A stretch of DNA of 64,000 nucleotides, from NCBI GenBank assembly GCA_946220865.1, contig CAMJYM010000001.1, positions 96,620-160,619 of the forward strand, written 5' to 3'. Within the stretch, counting starts at the first letter, position 1. Every line of letters begins with the position of its first letter. Below are positions 25,622 to 35,320 of this stretch, one piece after another. The position numbers and the translations under genes were made by a program. The notes beneath the pieces were generated by a model. The model was not told the origin of the DNA. It did no database searches and saw only the letters and a list, made by a program, of their open reading frames with translations. The DNA comes from an uncultured Clostridia bacterium. GTDB taxonomy: Bacteria > Bacillota > Clostridia > Saccharofermentanales > DTU023.

Positions 25622-25639
25622 ACATTCTGCACAGAATGT
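25622..25639. other. Hairpin between der and typA, weak terminator candidate
   Basis: ACATTCTG and CAGAATGT form a perfect 8-bp stem with a 2-base loop. On the minus strand it is followed by GTGCTTTT, a poor T-tract, so termination of der is only possible. A smaller GCGG/CCGC stem lies just beyond it. Confidence 0.35.
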
Positions 25640-25702
25640 CGGCCTAAAGCCGCAGCTTCCCTTGTGAAATTGATCTTTCTCCCCTGCCTTAGCTCCTGAG
25701 GG

Positions 25703-27052
25703 TTATTCCCCCTTCTCTCCGACGCGGATATAATCGCTTGCTGTGCGCGGCCGCCAGATCATGCGCAGAGGATTGCCCTCAAAGCCAAAAGCCTCGCGAA
25801 AGCGATTTTCCAGATAGCGCTCATAGGAGAAATGCAGGAGATCCTTATCATTGATGAAAAAGACCAGCGTCGGGGGTGCAGCAGAAACCTGGGTCACATA
25901 GAAAATTTTCAGCGCCCGGCCTTTATCTGAAGGCGGCCTGTGCAGAGCCAGAGATTCCGCCAGAACCTCATTTACCACCCCTGTACTGAGACGTTTATGC
26001 CCCGCTGCATAGACCCGGTTAATGAATTCAAAAAGTGCAGGCACCCTTTGACCGCTCAGCGCCGAAATGGAGATCACTGGCGCATAGCGCATAAAGGCGA
26101 AACGCTCCTGAATCTCCTTTTCTTTCTTACTGAAGCTTTCCGTCGTCTTGTCGACGAGATCCCATTTATTGAGGACAAAAATGGAGGCCTTACCGGCTTC
26201 ATGGGCTCGTCCGGCAACTTTCGTATCCTGCTCGGTAATTCCAGTTTCAGCATCGAGCAGGATCAGGCAGACATCAGAACGCTCTATCGCTTCTTCTGTA
26301 CGGATGATGCTGTATTTTTCTACGCTGCCTTCGACACGTGCGCGCTTGCGCAGTCCGGCTGTATCAATAAAACAGTATGAGCCCCATTCATTATCCAGAT
26401 TCACATCAAGGGCATCACGGGTTGTTCCAGCGATATCTGAGACAATACTTCGTTCTTCATTGAGCAATCGATTGATCAGAGAGGATTTGCCGACGTTAGG
26501 TTTGCCGATGATCGCCACACGGATGCGTTCATCTTCAGCTGCCGACTCACTTTTTTCCGGAAGAAGTTCCAGAAGAGCTGAGACCAGTTCACCCAGGCCC
26601 AGGCGATGTATCGCCGCGATGCCATAAGGCTGGCCCAGGCCAAGCTCAAAAAACTCCCAGGTATGGGCTTCCCGCGAAGGGTTATCACATTTGTTGACAG
26701 CCAGAACGACAGGTCGGCCGGAACGGCGTAGCAGATCGGCAATTTCCCTGTCCTGAGCGGTCAGCCCGTCCACAGCATCACAGAGGAAGAGAATTAGATC
26801 CGCGCTTTCAACAGCAAACTTAACCTGACGCTCCATTTGCCGCAACAAGGGGTCCGAACTCCTGACTTCGAGGCCTCCGGTATCGACGAGCGTAAAGGAA
26901 CGGCCAAACCATTCGGCATCTGTGGTAATGCGATCGCGCGTCACCCCAGGGGAATCGTGGACAATAGAAATACGTTCCCCCGCAAGAGCGTTGAAAAGGC
27001 TGGATTTACCCACATTGGGGCGTCCAACGATGGCAATGACAGCTTTGCTCAT
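25703..27052 (-). CDS. der: Ribosome biogenesis GTPase Der (EngA)
   Basis: Der is the tandem-GTPase needed for 50S assembly. Two complete G domains are seen: GRPNVGKSSLFNAL (about 9-22) with DTGG and NKCD, and GKPNVGKSSLINRL (about 184-197) with DTAGLR and NKWD. A KH-like C-terminal domain follows (FINDKDLLHFSYERYLENRFREAFGF). The length of 449 is normal. The ATG overlaps the stop of the DUF512 gene by four bases (ATGA), a conserved clostridial pairing. Confidence 0.97.
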   Translation of the reverse strand: MSKAVIAIVGRPNVGKSSLFNALAGERISIVHDSPGVTRDRITTDAEWFGRSFTLVDTGGLEVRSSDPLLRQMERQVKFAVESADLILFLCDAVDGLTAQDREIADLLRRSGRPVVLAVNKCDNPSREAHTWEFFELGLGQPYGIAAIHRLGLGELVSALLELLPEKSESAAEDERIRVAIIGKPNVGKSSLINRLLNEERSIVSDIAGTTRDALDVNLDNEWGSYCFIDTAGLRKRARVEGSVEKYSIIRTEEAIERSDVCLILLDAETGITEQDTKVAGRAHEAGKASIFVLNKWDLVDKTTESFSKKEKEIQERFAFMRYAPVISISALSGQRVPALFEFINRVYAAGHKRLSTGVVNEVLAESLALHRPPSDKGRALKIFYVTQVSAAPPTLVFFINDKDLLHFSYERYLENRFREAFGFEGNPLRMIWRPRTASDYIRVGEKGE

Positions 27053-28470
27053 ACAGCTGATTTCTCCCTTTCTCTGTTTTGCCGGATGGCGAGAAGTGCC
27101 GAGAGCAGATCGCGTCCACCCTCTCCACAGCAGGTCACGTGGCAGCCCAGGCGTTCAGCCAGATCCCCAAGGCTCAGGTTATCCAGAAAAACATCCTCAT
27201 TGGCACGCAGCATTTTGTCGCAGAGAAGCAGGCATTCATTCTCAGCTATTTTTTCCTGCAGCTGCAGGGCAATATCCGTGGCGGTTAAAAGTCCGGCAAC
27301 CGTAATGCTTTCACCAAAGAAGCGGTTAACAATGGTGTGGATCTTCAGCTCCAATCCGCTGGCCCGCTCGAAACGTTCCTTTACTTCACGGATGACCGGG
27401 GCAGCCAGGACTCCTGTCGCGATGTGAACTCGTGTTGAAAGCGCATGTCCTTTCGCACGCTTTCCGAAAAAATCGCGGCTGGTCAAAGCCGGAAGCTTGT
27501 CAAGACCGTCAGCAAGGGCTTCTTCGACCTCCTGGCGAAACAGCGCCACCATCCCCACACCATTTTCCAGTTGGGGATAGCCTTCGTAAGTGGCCGGAGC
27601 GGGGATCTCTCTGTCACAGAGCAGAAAGAACTCATCGGAGGCATAAAGGATGCGCCTGCCGCAGCTTTCGTAAAAACGCTGCTGCCAGGTTTCGACCTTG
27701 TCCAGGACCGCTGCTGCCGTCTCAGCCGTATAGCCTTTCAGCGGGACAAGTTTATTGTACTCCCTCCAGCGAGTCAGGCCCACAGGAACAAGCGCAATCG
27801 AATCCAGAGCAGCAGCCAGATCAAAAAGATCAGAAAGGCTTCGTTCCAGCGCCGGTCCATCGTTTAGCCCAGGACAGAGAACAAACTGCGCATTAAGCCG
27901 TATGCCCGCAGCCGCAAGTTTTTTCAGACGAGGCATGAGATTGTCCGCCCTCACATTGCCAAGAAGTCGACGGCGCAGGAGAGGATCAGTACTGTGCACG
28001 GAAATATTCAGCGGCGAAAAATGATAGGAAATGATCCGATCAAGTTCTTCGTCGCTCATATTTGTGAGGGTCACATAATTTCCGGTAAGGAAAGACAGGC
28101 GCGTATCATCGTCTTTAAAATAAAGAGATGGGCGAAGACCCGGTGGCAGCTGATCTATAAAACAGAAAAGGCAGTGATTTGAGCAGGACTCACAGGCCGA
28201 GAGCAAAGGATTTTCAAATTCAAGGCCAAGATCCTCGTCCTCGTCTTTTTCGATCTCATATTCCGTCAGTTCCCCAGATGGATCCGCCACCAGGAGCAGA
28301 ATCTTTTCATCCTGCTCACGGGTGCGGTAATCGAAGACATCAGAAACAGGAGTCCCGTTCAGGCGAAGCAGACGACTGCCCCTGCCAATACCCAGGTCCT
28401 CTGCAATGCTGCCTGGCACAATGCCGGAGACAACAGCATCCGTTAAACCATAATCCGATAATCTTTCCAT
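27049..28470 (-). CDS. DUF512 protein: PDZ plus radical-SAM-like domain
   Basis: The 473-residue protein has an N-terminal PDZ-like domain (about 10-70, VPGSIAEDLGIGRGSRLLRLNG), a cysteine cluster CESCSNHCLFCF (about 92-103) typical of the radical-SAM/DUF512 group, and a C-terminal DUF512 domain (HIATGVLAAPVIREV onward). In Firmicutes this family usually sits directly before der, as here with a 4-base overlap. Its function is unknown; radical SAM chemistry is an inference from the cysteines. The ATG lies only 11 bases after the T-run of the rpmF terminator and has a poor Shine-Dalgarno, so an internal start is possible. Confidence 0.88.
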   Translation of the reverse strand: MERLSDYGLTDAVVSGIVPGSIAEDLGIGRGSRLLRLNGTPVSDVFDYRTREQDEKILLLVADPSGELTEYEIEKDEDEDLGLEFENPLLSACESCSNHCLFCFIDQLPPGLRPSLYFKDDDTRLSFLTGNYVTLTNMSDEELDRIISYHFSPLNISVHSTDPLLRRRLLGNVRADNLMPRLKKLAAAGIRLNAQFVLCPGLNDGPALERSLSDLFDLAAALDSIALVPVGLTRWREYNKLVPLKGYTAETAAAVLDKVETWQQRFYESCGRRILYASDEFFLLCDREIPAPATYEGYPQLENGVGMVALFRQEVEEALADGLDKLPALTSRDFFGKRAKGHALSTRVHIATGVLAAPVIREVKERFERASGLELKIHTIVNRFFGESITVAGLLTATDIALQLQEKIAENECLLLCDKMLRANEDVFLDNLSLGDLAERLGCHVTCCGEGGRDLLSALLAIRQNREREKSAV

Positions 28471-28481
28471 CCAGACTCAAT

Positions 28482-28513
28482 AAAAAAGCAGCAGGCTTTA
28501 AGCTCCCGCTGCT
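28482..28513 (-). terminator. Rho-independent terminator of rpmF
   Basis: A 9-bp stem (AGCAGCGGG with CCTGCTGCT, 28513-28505 and 28495-28487, one G-T pair) is followed by TTTTTT on the minus strand. It ends just before the DUF512 start codon. Confidence 0.8.
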
Positions 28514-28541
28514 CAAATGAACGCTCAAAAAAACGCGGGGC

Positions 28542-28724
28542 TTAAGCCTCAGGCTGAGCGATGACTTCTTTTCCTTTGTAGTAGCCGCAAGCTTTGCAGA
28601 CTTTGTGCGCGAGCATCAGCTTATGGCACTGGGGGCATTCCACCAGACTCGGCGCTGCCAGCTTCCAATTCGCGTGCAGAGTACGCGTACGCTGCTTACT
28701 TGTTCTTCTCTTAGGTACAGCCAT
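28542..28724 (-). CDS. rpmF: 50S ribosomal protein L32
   Basis: L32 is a small protein of the large subunit. The 60-residue sequence begins AVPKRRTSKQRTRTLHANWKL, shown here in part as AVPKRRTSKQRTR, and has two CxxC pairs (CPQC and CKAC) of the zinc-binding C+ form. A consensus promoter lies 130 bases upstream. The usual DUF177 (YceD) partner upstream is missing: the space is occupied by the promoter and then the divergent pullulanase gene. A terminator follows, so it is likely transcribed alone with read-through into DUF512-der. Confidence 0.97.
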   Translation of the reverse strand: MAVPKRRTSKQRTRTLHANWKLAAPSLVECPQCHKLMLAHKVCKACGYYKGKEVIAQPEA

Positions 28725-28855
28725 GGATCCGACCTCCTTTTTTCGTGCTTATTAGCGTTGCTCGACTTAGCTCGAATGATTCAAAAACCTGAAACAGCTC
28801 AGCTTCCGCATTCACGAAAGACAAAGCGAGGTCCTCTTGAAAACACGCGAATGAT

Positions 28856-28884
28856 ATTATGGGCAATCATCAGGACTTTGTCAA
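28856..28884 (-). promoter_or_regulatory. Putative sigmaA promoter of rpmF
   Basis: Perfect -35 TTGACA (28884-28879), a 17-bp spacer and -10 CATAAT (28861-28856) on the minus strand. Confidence 0.75.
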
Positions 28885-28978
28885 GAACTTGATGCCCGTC
28901 AAAGGGCCCTAAAGCTCAGCTATCTAAACAATGATAAAATAAGGTTTAAAATTCTGCAAATATGAAAGGACCGTTCCT

Positions 28979-30904
28979 GTGTCCCAGCTCCCAGATATGT
29001 CGCGCTTCATGACTCCAGAAAGTCTCCATAGCCGCGAATTTAACGATATTTTTGCTTATGCCGGTCCTCTGGGCCTGGAATTCCAGGGGGACAGGGTCAT
29101 TTTTCGTCTCTGGGCTCCGACGGCTGAGCGGGTTTCCCTGCTGCTCTTTTTTCACGGCGAGGAGCAGGTGGATATGCAAAGAAGCAAAGTCTGTCCGGGG
29201 CTCTGGGAACTCAACCTGCCCCGAGACTGTGAGGGATCACAGTATCTCTACCGCCTCAGCTTTTGGAATGGCAGCAGCCGTCTGGCCGCCGATCCCTATG
29301 CGCGGTCCGTGTCGGTCAACGGCCGCTATGCCGTGGTTCTGGATGCAGAGGCCCTGCGTCCTGAGGCTTTCAGCACAGAACGCCTGCCGGGCACGGTCGA
29401 TTTTTCGCAGATTTCCATTTATGAGCTGCATATCCGTGATATGACCATTGGCCCTCTGAACGGAATCAGCGCCAAAGGCAAATTTCTGGGACTCTGCGAG
29501 AACGATACTGTCACGGCGGCCGGCAATTCCACCGGGCTCCATTTTCTCAAAGGTCTTGGCATCAGCCATATCCAGCTGCTGCCCATCTTTGATTTTGCGA
29601 CCGTCGATGAAGAGGCTCCGCTCTCTTTTAACAAGCAATATAACTGGGGCTACGATCCGCTGCACTACAACGCCCCGGAAGGGTCTTATGCCACAGATCC
29701 TGAAGATCCCGCCTGTCGCATCCTTGAGCTGAAACAGCTCATTCAAACACTGCACACGGCCGGTTTTCGTGTGATCATGGACGTGGTCTACAACCACGTT
29801 TACCGTCTTAGCCTCTCCAGTCTTGAAAATACCGTACCGGGCTATTATTTTCGCTTTGGCCCCTCAGGGCGGCCATATAACGGCACGGGCTGCGGTAATG
29901 AGACGGCCTCTGAACAGCCCATGTTTCGGCGCTATCTCATTGATTCGCTGAGCTACTGGGCAAAAGCTTATAACCTTGATGGCTTTCGCCTGGATTTAAT
30001 GGGGATCCACGATGTGAAAACCCTGCAGGCGCTGAGGGCTGCCCTCGACAAAATAGATCCCAATATTTTTATTCTGGGCGAAGGTTGGAGCCTGGGCCAT
30101 CATCCTGAAGGAGTTTTGCGTGCAGATCAGGACCACGCCAATCTCCTGCCAGGGGTCGCCTTTTTTAATGATGAATTTCGCAATGCTCTGCGTGGCAGTG
30201 AATTTGACGCTCATAGCCGCGCTTTTCTCAGCGGCGGCGGCGATGAGAACACAAGCCGCTGCATTTTTTCAAATATGCTGGGAAAGCCTCTCTCCAAGCC
30301 CTATTGTTCCACTCTGCAAAATGTCATCTACAGCGAGAGCCACGACAATCGAACGCTTTACGATAAATTAAAGGCGGTTCTACCGGAGGCCTCCGATACA
30401 GAGCTTGAGCGGCGTTGCTGTCTCGCTTTCGCCATTCAGTGCCTGTCTCATGGCATCGTTTTTTTTCATGCCGGTCAGGACCTGCTGCGATCAAAATGCG
30501 GTGAAGACAACAGCTATAACTTACCCGACAGCATCAATGTTTTTCCCTATGACCGCTGTAATCGTTTCCCTCTGGCCTATCGCTTTTTTCGTGATCTTCT
30601 CAAATGTCGTAAGGAACTTCATTTCCTTCGTCTGACCGATTATGCTGCTATCCGTCAACACGAACATCTGATCTCAGCTGAAGCTGCTCGTCTGCATATC
30701 CAGATCAGTGACGACAGTCGACTCTGGCATCTCTTCATCAATGCCAGAACTGAGAGCTGGCAGCCACAGTTCCAGCCTGACGAATACGAACTCATCATTC
30801 ATGACGTTCAACTGCTGCACAAAAAAGCGGTGGAAACTCTGGAGATTCCACCGCTGTCGCTAACCCTTCTGCGCCTTAAGGACAGTTCCCATCAGGCACT
30901 TTAG
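28979..30904 (+). CDS. pulA: Type I pullulanase (GH13)
   Basis: Pullulanase debranches alpha-1,6 linkages in pullulan, starch or glycogen. The 641-residue protein has an N-terminal CBM48-like domain (about 30-110) and a GH13 barrel: YNWGYDP (221-227, the type I pullulanase signature), DVVYNH (268-273), DGFRLDL with nucleophile Asp339, GEGW with acid/base Glu368 and ESHDN (453-457). No signal peptide, so it acts in the cytoplasm, consistent with glycogen turnover by glgP. The start is GTG 28979, with GAAAGGA 8 bases before. Its stop codon overlaps the stop of the convergent DUF1934 gene by 3 bases. Confidence 0.94.
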   Translation: MSQLPDMSRFMTPESLHSREFNDIFAYAGPLGLEFQGDRVIFRLWAPTAERVSLLLFFHGEEQVDMQRSKVCPGLWELNLPRDCEGSQYLYRLSFWNGSSRLAADPYARSVSVNGRYAVVLDAEALRPEAFSTERLPGTVDFSQISIYELHIRDMTIGPLNGISAKGKFLGLCENDTVTAAGNSTGLHFLKGLGISHIQLLPIFDFATVDEEAPLSFNKQYNWGYDPLHYNAPEGSYATDPEDPACRILELKQLIQTLHTAGFRVIMDVVYNHVYRLSLSSLENTVPGYYFRFGPSGRPYNGTGCGNETASEQPMFRRYLIDSLSYWAKAYNLDGFRLDLMGIHDVKTLQALRAALDKIDPNIFILGEGWSLGHHPEGVLRADQDHANLLPGVAFFNDEFRNALRGSEFDAHSRAFLSGGGDENTSRCIFSNMLGKPLSKPYCSTLQNVIYSESHDNRTLYDKLKAVLPEASDTELERRCCLAFAIQCLSHGIVFFHAGQDLLRSKCGEDNSYNLPDSINVFPYDRCNRFPLAYRFFRDLLKCRKELHFLRLTDYAAIRQHEHLISAEAARLHIQISDDSRLWHLFINARTESWQPQFQPDEYELIIHDVQLLHKKAVETLEIPPLSLTLLRLKDSSHQAL

Positions 30905-31479
30905 GAAGGTTTTTCTTTTTCAGCTTTTCCAGGCGTCTTGCCGAGGGGTTCCACAAGCAGCTGCAAACAAGTGCTGCTGGCTTCTCTGCCGCCCATATTA
31001 AGGGAATATGCCAGGCTGATCTTTCCGCCCTTCGCAGAGAGCTTACCTTCCACAGTATTGGTAATAAGTGAAAAGTTCATACTGCCAAAAGGCGTAGACA
31101 TGGTGGAAACAAAGCGTCCTCCCTGGCGGAATTGAAGCTGCATGCGAACTTCTCCGACACGGTTGAGGCGAAGAGACTGGTCATCAAAGAAACGGATCTC
31201 TGTGCGGGTTCCCTGCATCCCGGTTGCTTCGGTTTCCATATAGCTGAGCTTCCAGCAGGCCTTGCTCTTATCACGTTGCAGGCGGCCATGACAGATCATG
31301 TGCAGAGGTTCAGACTTTTCTGTTCCCTGCCACTGTTCCTGAGTCAACGTCACCTGTACGTCAATAGGGATGCTGTCCTTTTTTCTCACAAGCTGCCCCG
31401 GCAGGATTTCTTCTGCTGTAAGTCCTGCTTCGGCAGCGGGATTCGGCATCTTTCCGAGGCCCTGAGACAGAGCATTCAT
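30901..31479 (-). CDS. DUF1934 (YwiB-like) protein
   Basis: The 192-residue protein has the calycin-like DUF1934 domain over about residues 40-185, with the alternating strands typical of YwiB, for example MQGTRTEIRFFDD, FVSTMSTPFGSM and GGKISLAYSLNM. The function is not known. I chose ATG 31479, which overlaps the proS stop by one base (TGATG) and follows GGGGGA; the open frame further upstream runs inside proS. Translational coupling to proS is likely. Its stop overlaps that of the convergent pullulanase gene by 3 bases. Confidence 0.82.
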   Translation of the reverse strand: MNALSQGLGKMPNPAAEAGLTAEEILPGQLVRKKDSIPIDVQVTLTQEQWQGTEKSEPLHMICHGRLQRDKSKACWKLSYMETEATGMQGTRTEIRFFDDQSLRLNRVGEVRMQLQFRQGGRFVSTMSTPFGSMNFSLITNTVEGKLSAKGGKISLAYSLNMGGREASSTCLQLLVEPLGKTPGKAEKEKPS

Positions 31480-32915
31480 CAATACGCTTTCCCCCAGTAA
31501 ACCACTTTGCTGGCTTCCCGGCCGCAGCAAACGCAGCGACTTCCCTCTTTAACCGGCTCATCAGCTATACAGCGTGATGTGGCCTGAAGTTCATCTTTGA
31601 TTTTCTCTTCGCAAGCGGGATCACCACACCAGGCGGCTTTGACAAATCCCGGCTTTTCTACAAGCAAGTGACTCAGTTCTTCCCAGTTTTCAGCGGTATA
31701 AATGCGTGAACGCAAGCTTTCTTCGGCTTTTGCATACATCGAGTCATGAATTTGATCCAGCAAATCAGCAAGGCTATCTTCAATGTTATCCAACGATAAG
31801 GTCAGTTTTTCCCGGGTATCGCGGCGGACGGCCACACAGTGGCCGGCGGCAATATCCCGCGGACCAAGTTCAAGACGCACGGGAACACCACGCATCTCGT
31901 ATTCGGCAAACTTCCAGCCAGGCATTTTATCCGAATCATCCATCTCCACGCGGAACTTCTTTTTGAGCCGCTCAAGCAGAGCCTCCGCCGCCTCAATGAC
32001 ACCGGCTTTCTGCTGGGCAATGGGAATGATGACCAGCTGCAACGGCGCAACACGGGGCGGAAGGACCAGTCCATCCTGATCACCATGAACCATGATAATG
32101 CCACCGATCATGCGCGTTGAAACTCCCCAGGAGGTCTGATGCACAAAACGTTGCACGTTGTCCTTATCCGAATACACGATATTGAAGGCACGGGCAAAGC
32201 CATCGCCGAAATAATGAGAGGTTCCGGCCTGCAGCGCCTTGCCGTCATGCATCATGGCCTCGACCGTGTACGTTTCTTCGGCTCCGGCAAATTTCTCTTT
32301 GTCCGTTTTACGACCGGAGATGACCGGAATGGCCAGCCAATCCCGGTAAAAATCCTGATAGCATTTGAGCATGCGCAGGGTTTCTTCGCGGGCTTCTTCT
32401 GCTGTCGCATGGATGGTATGCCCTTCCTGCCAGTAAAATTCCGTTGTGCGCAGGAAGGGACGCGTGGTCTTTTCCCAGCGTACGACGGAAACCCACTGAT
32501 TATAAAGCTTGGGAAGATCGCGCCAGGAATGGACAATCTTGGCGTAGTGCTCGCAGAAAAGGGTTTCGGATGTCGGACGAACACAGAGCCGTTCCTGAAG
32601 AACATTGTCCCCGCCCTGAGTGACCCAGGCTACTTCCGGGGCAAAGCCCTGCACGTGATCTTTTTCTTTTTGCAGCAGGCTCTCAGGAATAAACATCGGC
32701 ATGGCCACATTGACATGGCCGAGTTCTTTAAAGCGCCGATCCAGTTCGTGCATGATGTTCTCCCAGATGGCATAACCATAAGGACGTAAAATCATACAGC
32801 CTTTGACAGAGGAATAATCCGTCAGTTCTGCTTTTTTTACGACATCGGTGTACCATTGGGCGAAGTCCACATCCATCGGTGTGATATCTTCTACAAATTT
32901 TTCATTCTTTGCCAT
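31479..32915 (-). CDS. proS: Prolyl-tRNA synthetase (archaeal/eukaryote-like type)
   Basis: ProRS charges tRNA-Pro. At 478 residues without the editing insertion of the long bacterial form, it belongs to the short 'type 3' group shared with archaea and eukaryotes. Class II motifs are visible: CMILRPYGYAIWE (motif 1 region, about 40-52), RWEKTTRPFLRTTEFYWQEGH (motif 2; core RPFLRTTEFYWQEGH) and a C-terminal zinc-like cysteine set ending in CCGREASKVVYWGKAY. It follows ackA by 30 bases, and DUF1934 is coupled downstream, implying a pta-ackA-proS-DUF1934 transcript. Confidence 0.96.
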   Translation of the reverse strand: MAKNEKFVEDITPMDVDFAQWYTDVVKKAELTDYSSVKGCMILRPYGYAIWENIMHELDRRFKELGHVNVAMPMFIPESLLQKEKDHVQGFAPEVAWVTQGGDNVLQERLCVRPTSETLFCEHYAKIVHSWRDLPKLYNQWVSVVRWEKTTRPFLRTTEFYWQEGHTIHATAEEAREETLRMLKCYQDFYRDWLAIPVISGRKTDKEKFAGAEETYTVEAMMHDGKALQAGTSHYFGDGFARAFNIVYSDKDNVQRFVHQTSWGVSTRMIGGIIMVHGDQDGLVLPPRVAPLQLVIIPIAQQKAGVIEAAEALLERLKKKFRVEMDDSDKMPGWKFAEYEMRGVPVRLELGPRDIAAGHCVAVRRDTREKLTLSLDNIEDSLADLLDQIHDSMYAKAEESLRSRIYTAENWEELSHLLVEKPGFVKAAWCGDPACEEKIKDELQATSRCIADEPVKEGSRCVCCGREASKVVYWGKAY

Positions 32916-32945
32916 GGGCTTGCAACTTTCCTTTTACTGGTATTT

Positions 32946-34148
32946 TTAGAGTTTATTAACGATGGCCATGGTATCCCGGGCAATCATCAGTTCTTCATTC
33001 GTGGGCAGAATAAGAATACGCACTTTGCTGTCCGGAGTTGAAACATCAGCATCCTGACCGCGCAGGCCCTTGTTTTTGCCAAGGTCCATCTTAATGCCGA
33101 GATCTTCCAGGCCTTCGCAGATAGCCGCGCGGGTCAGGTCATCATTTTCACCAATCCCTGCCGTAAAAATAATCGCATCGCAGCCGCCCATGGCGAAGAT
33201 ATAACTCCCCATAATCTTTTTAACCTGATAGGCAAAGAGATCCAGAGCCAACTGTGCGCGGTGATTTCCCTGGCTGGCCGCTTCCGCAAGATCACGGAAA
33301 TCGGAGGAAACCCCAGAGACACCGAAGACGCCACTCTCTTTATTCATGACACGATCGATGCCTTTGGCATCAAGGCCCTCCTGAGTCATCAGGAATGGGA
33401 CAATAGCCGGATCAATATCCCCACAGCGTGTGCCCATGAGAGGGCCCGAAAGCGGAGTGAAACCCATCGAAGTATCTACACAGACGCCGCCCTTGACAGC
33501 TGCCAGTGAAGAGCCATTGCCCAGGTGCAGGGTAACCAGGCGTAGATCTTTTGGATCTTTGCCGAGAAAGTCTGCAGCTTTTTGCGAAACAAAGCGATGT
33601 GATGTGCCATGCGCGCCATAGCGTCTGACCTGATACTTTTCGTAATACTTGTAGGGGAGCCCGTAGATATAAGCTTTTTCCGGCATGGTCTGATGAAAAG
33701 CCGTATCAAAGACAGCGACCATGGGTTTGCCAGGCATGGCTTTTTCGCAGGCTTCGATACCCGTCATATTGGCCGGATTGTGCAGTGGCGAGAGGGGATA
33801 ACAATCACGGATCGCCTTTTTAACCTTTTCATCAATCAAAACTGATTCGGCATAGAAGGAACCGCAGTTAACCACTCTGTGGCCGATGGCATCGATTTCA
33901 TCCATAGAAGCAATCACGCCATGCTCTTTGTCCGTCAGAGCTTTCAGAACAAGCGAAATCGCCTGCTGGTGGTCTTTCATTTCTTTCTCAATGACCACCT
34001 TCTCCTTACCCGCCGGGCTGTGCTTCAGTACCGGACCATCAAGGCCGATACGCTCGCAGAGGCCTTTAGCCAGGAGCGTGCCCTTCTCCGGGTCAAGCAG
34101 CTGATATTTGAGTGAGGATGAACCTGCGTTAATAACCAGTATTTTCAT
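32946..34148 (-). CDS. ackA: Acetate kinase
   Basis: Acetate kinase makes ATP from acetyl phosphate, the last step of acetate fermentation. The 400-residue protein shows LVINAGSSSLKYQL (4-17), HRVVNCG, AVFDTAFHQTMP, GAHGTSHRFV, HLGNGSSLAAV, DTSMGFTPLSG and FTAGIGEND. It lies 83 bases after pta on the same strand; AGGAGA precedes the ATG. Confidence 0.98.
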   Translation of the reverse strand: MKILVINAGSSSLKYQLLDPEKGTLLAKGLCERIGLDGPVLKHSPAGKEKVVIEKEMKDHQQAISLVLKALTDKEHGVIASMDEIDAIGHRVVNCGSFYAESVLIDEKVKKAIRDCYPLSPLHNPANMTGIEACEKAMPGKPMVAVFDTAFHQTMPEKAYIYGLPYKYYEKYQVRRYGAHGTSHRFVSQKAADFLGKDPKDLRLVTLHLGNGSSLAAVKGGVCVDTSMGFTPLSGPLMGTRCGDIDPAIVPFLMTQEGLDAKGIDRVMNKESGVFGVSGVSSDFRDLAEAASQGNHRAQLALDLFAYQVKKIMGSYIFAMGGCDAIIFTAGIGENDDLTRAAICEGLEDLGIKMDLGKNKGLRGQDADVSTPDSKVRILILPTNEELMIARDTMAIVNKL

Positions 34149-34231
34149 AAAAATCTCCTATAATTCTAAATTTTGGATAATTCGCTTCAGTATTTAGTAT
34201 GATTTATTTCAGTACCTTTAAATATCCGTGC

Positions 34232-35224
34232 TTACTTAGCGCTGGCCTGTACAACGGAAATGGCCACCACACCCACGATATCATCCGTGGAACAACCTCT
34301 TGACAGGTCATTGACCGGTTTGGCAATGCCCTGGAGCAGCGGTCCGTACGCCTCAGCGTTGCCAAGGTACTGAACAAGCTTGTAGCCGATATTGCCTGCA
34401 TTAAGATCGGGGAAAATAAAGACATTGGCCTTACCCTCAACCTTATTGCCTTTGGCTTTACGATCTGAGGTTGCAGGCACAAGGGCAGCATCAACCTGCA
34501 ATTCACCATCGAGGATCAGATCGGGAGCCTTGTTCTGGGCCAGTCTGGTCGCCTCAATAACCTTCTCGGTAAGCTCACTGTGAGCACTGCCAAAGGTGGA
34601 ATAGGAAAGCATGGCCACACGGGGCTCGTCGTGGGTAAAGAAACGGAAGGTATCCGCCGTAGCCAGGGCGATTTCCGAGAGCGCCTCAGCGTCCGGATTT
34701 TCGTTCAGACCACAGTCACCAAAGAGGAAGATTCCATTATCGCCAAGATCCTTGCGCTGAGTCACCATCACAAAGAAAGCTGACACCAGTTTTGTTCCTT
34801 CCTTCGTCCGCAGAATCTGCAGCGCCGGACGCAGTGTGTCCGCCGTACTGTGTGCAGCACCGGAAACGAGAGCATCAGCCTGATCGTTTTTCATCATCAT
34901 CATGCCGAAATAAGTTTTGTCCAGAATCTGCATATGCGCTTTTTCAGGACTGATTCCCTTGCGCTTACGCATTTCATAAAACTGATTGGCAAAATTCTCA
35001 TAATCCGGGCTATCTTTGGGATTCACAAAAGTAATGCCACTATAGTCCAGGTCAGGGCAAACCTTTTGGCTCTCTTCCAAAGTTCCCAGTAAAATAATCC
35101 TGGCTATTTTCAGTTCAGTACAGCGCACAGCTGCTCTGAGCACGCGTTCATCTTCGTTTTCAGGCAAAATGACTGTCTTTCCTGCAACTCTTGCTTTTTC
35201 GATCATGCTTTCAATAAAAGTCAT
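34232..35224 (-). CDS. pta: Phosphate acetyltransferase
   Basis: Pta converts acetyl-CoA and phosphate to acetyl phosphate. The 330-residue length is that of the short, single-domain bacterial enzyme without the N-terminal regulatory domains of E. coli Pta. Signatures include LPENEDERVLRAA (about 20-32), VSGAAHSTADTLRPALQ, MLSYSTFGSA and VFIFPDLNAGNIGYKLVQ. It begins the pta-ackA pair behind a clear promoter and a hairpin at the predicted start of the transcript. Confidence 0.97.
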   Translation of the reverse strand: MTFIESMIEKARVAGKTVILPENEDERVLRAAVRCTELKIARIILLGTLEESQKVCPDLDYSGITFVNPKDSPDYENFANQFYEMRKRKGISPEKAHMQILDKTYFGMMMMKNDQADALVSGAAHSTADTLRPALQILRTKEGTKLVSAFFVMVTQRKDLGDNGIFLFGDCGLNENPDAEALSEIALATADTFRFFTHDEPRVAMLSYSTFGSAHSELTEKVIEATRLAQNKAPDLILDGELQVDAALVPATSDRKAKGNKVEGKANVFIFPDLNAGNIGYKLVQYLGNAEAYGPLLQGIAKPVNDLSRGCSTDDIVGVVAISVVQASAK

Positions 35225-35278
35225 GTTTATCCCCTTTTCATCTTTTTAAGGCTTTTTGAGGTCTCAGCATTGTTTCGC

Positions 35279-35314
35279 TGTGGCCACGAACTACACTGGA
35301 GTCGCCAGGCCACA
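35279..35314 (-). other. 5'-terminal leader hairpin of the pta transcript
   Basis: TGTGGCC and GGCCACA (35314-35308 and 35285-35279) make a perfect 7-bp outer stem with an inner TGG/CCA helix. The stem begins at the predicted transcription start, as in 5' hairpins that protect mRNA. Confidence 0.45.
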
Positions 35315-35320
35315 ACTTAA

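Noticed and set aside
28725..28978. YceD (DUF177) gene upstream of rpmF
   Set aside because: The region is only 254 bases with promoters on both sides and no open frame; the usual partner is absent here.
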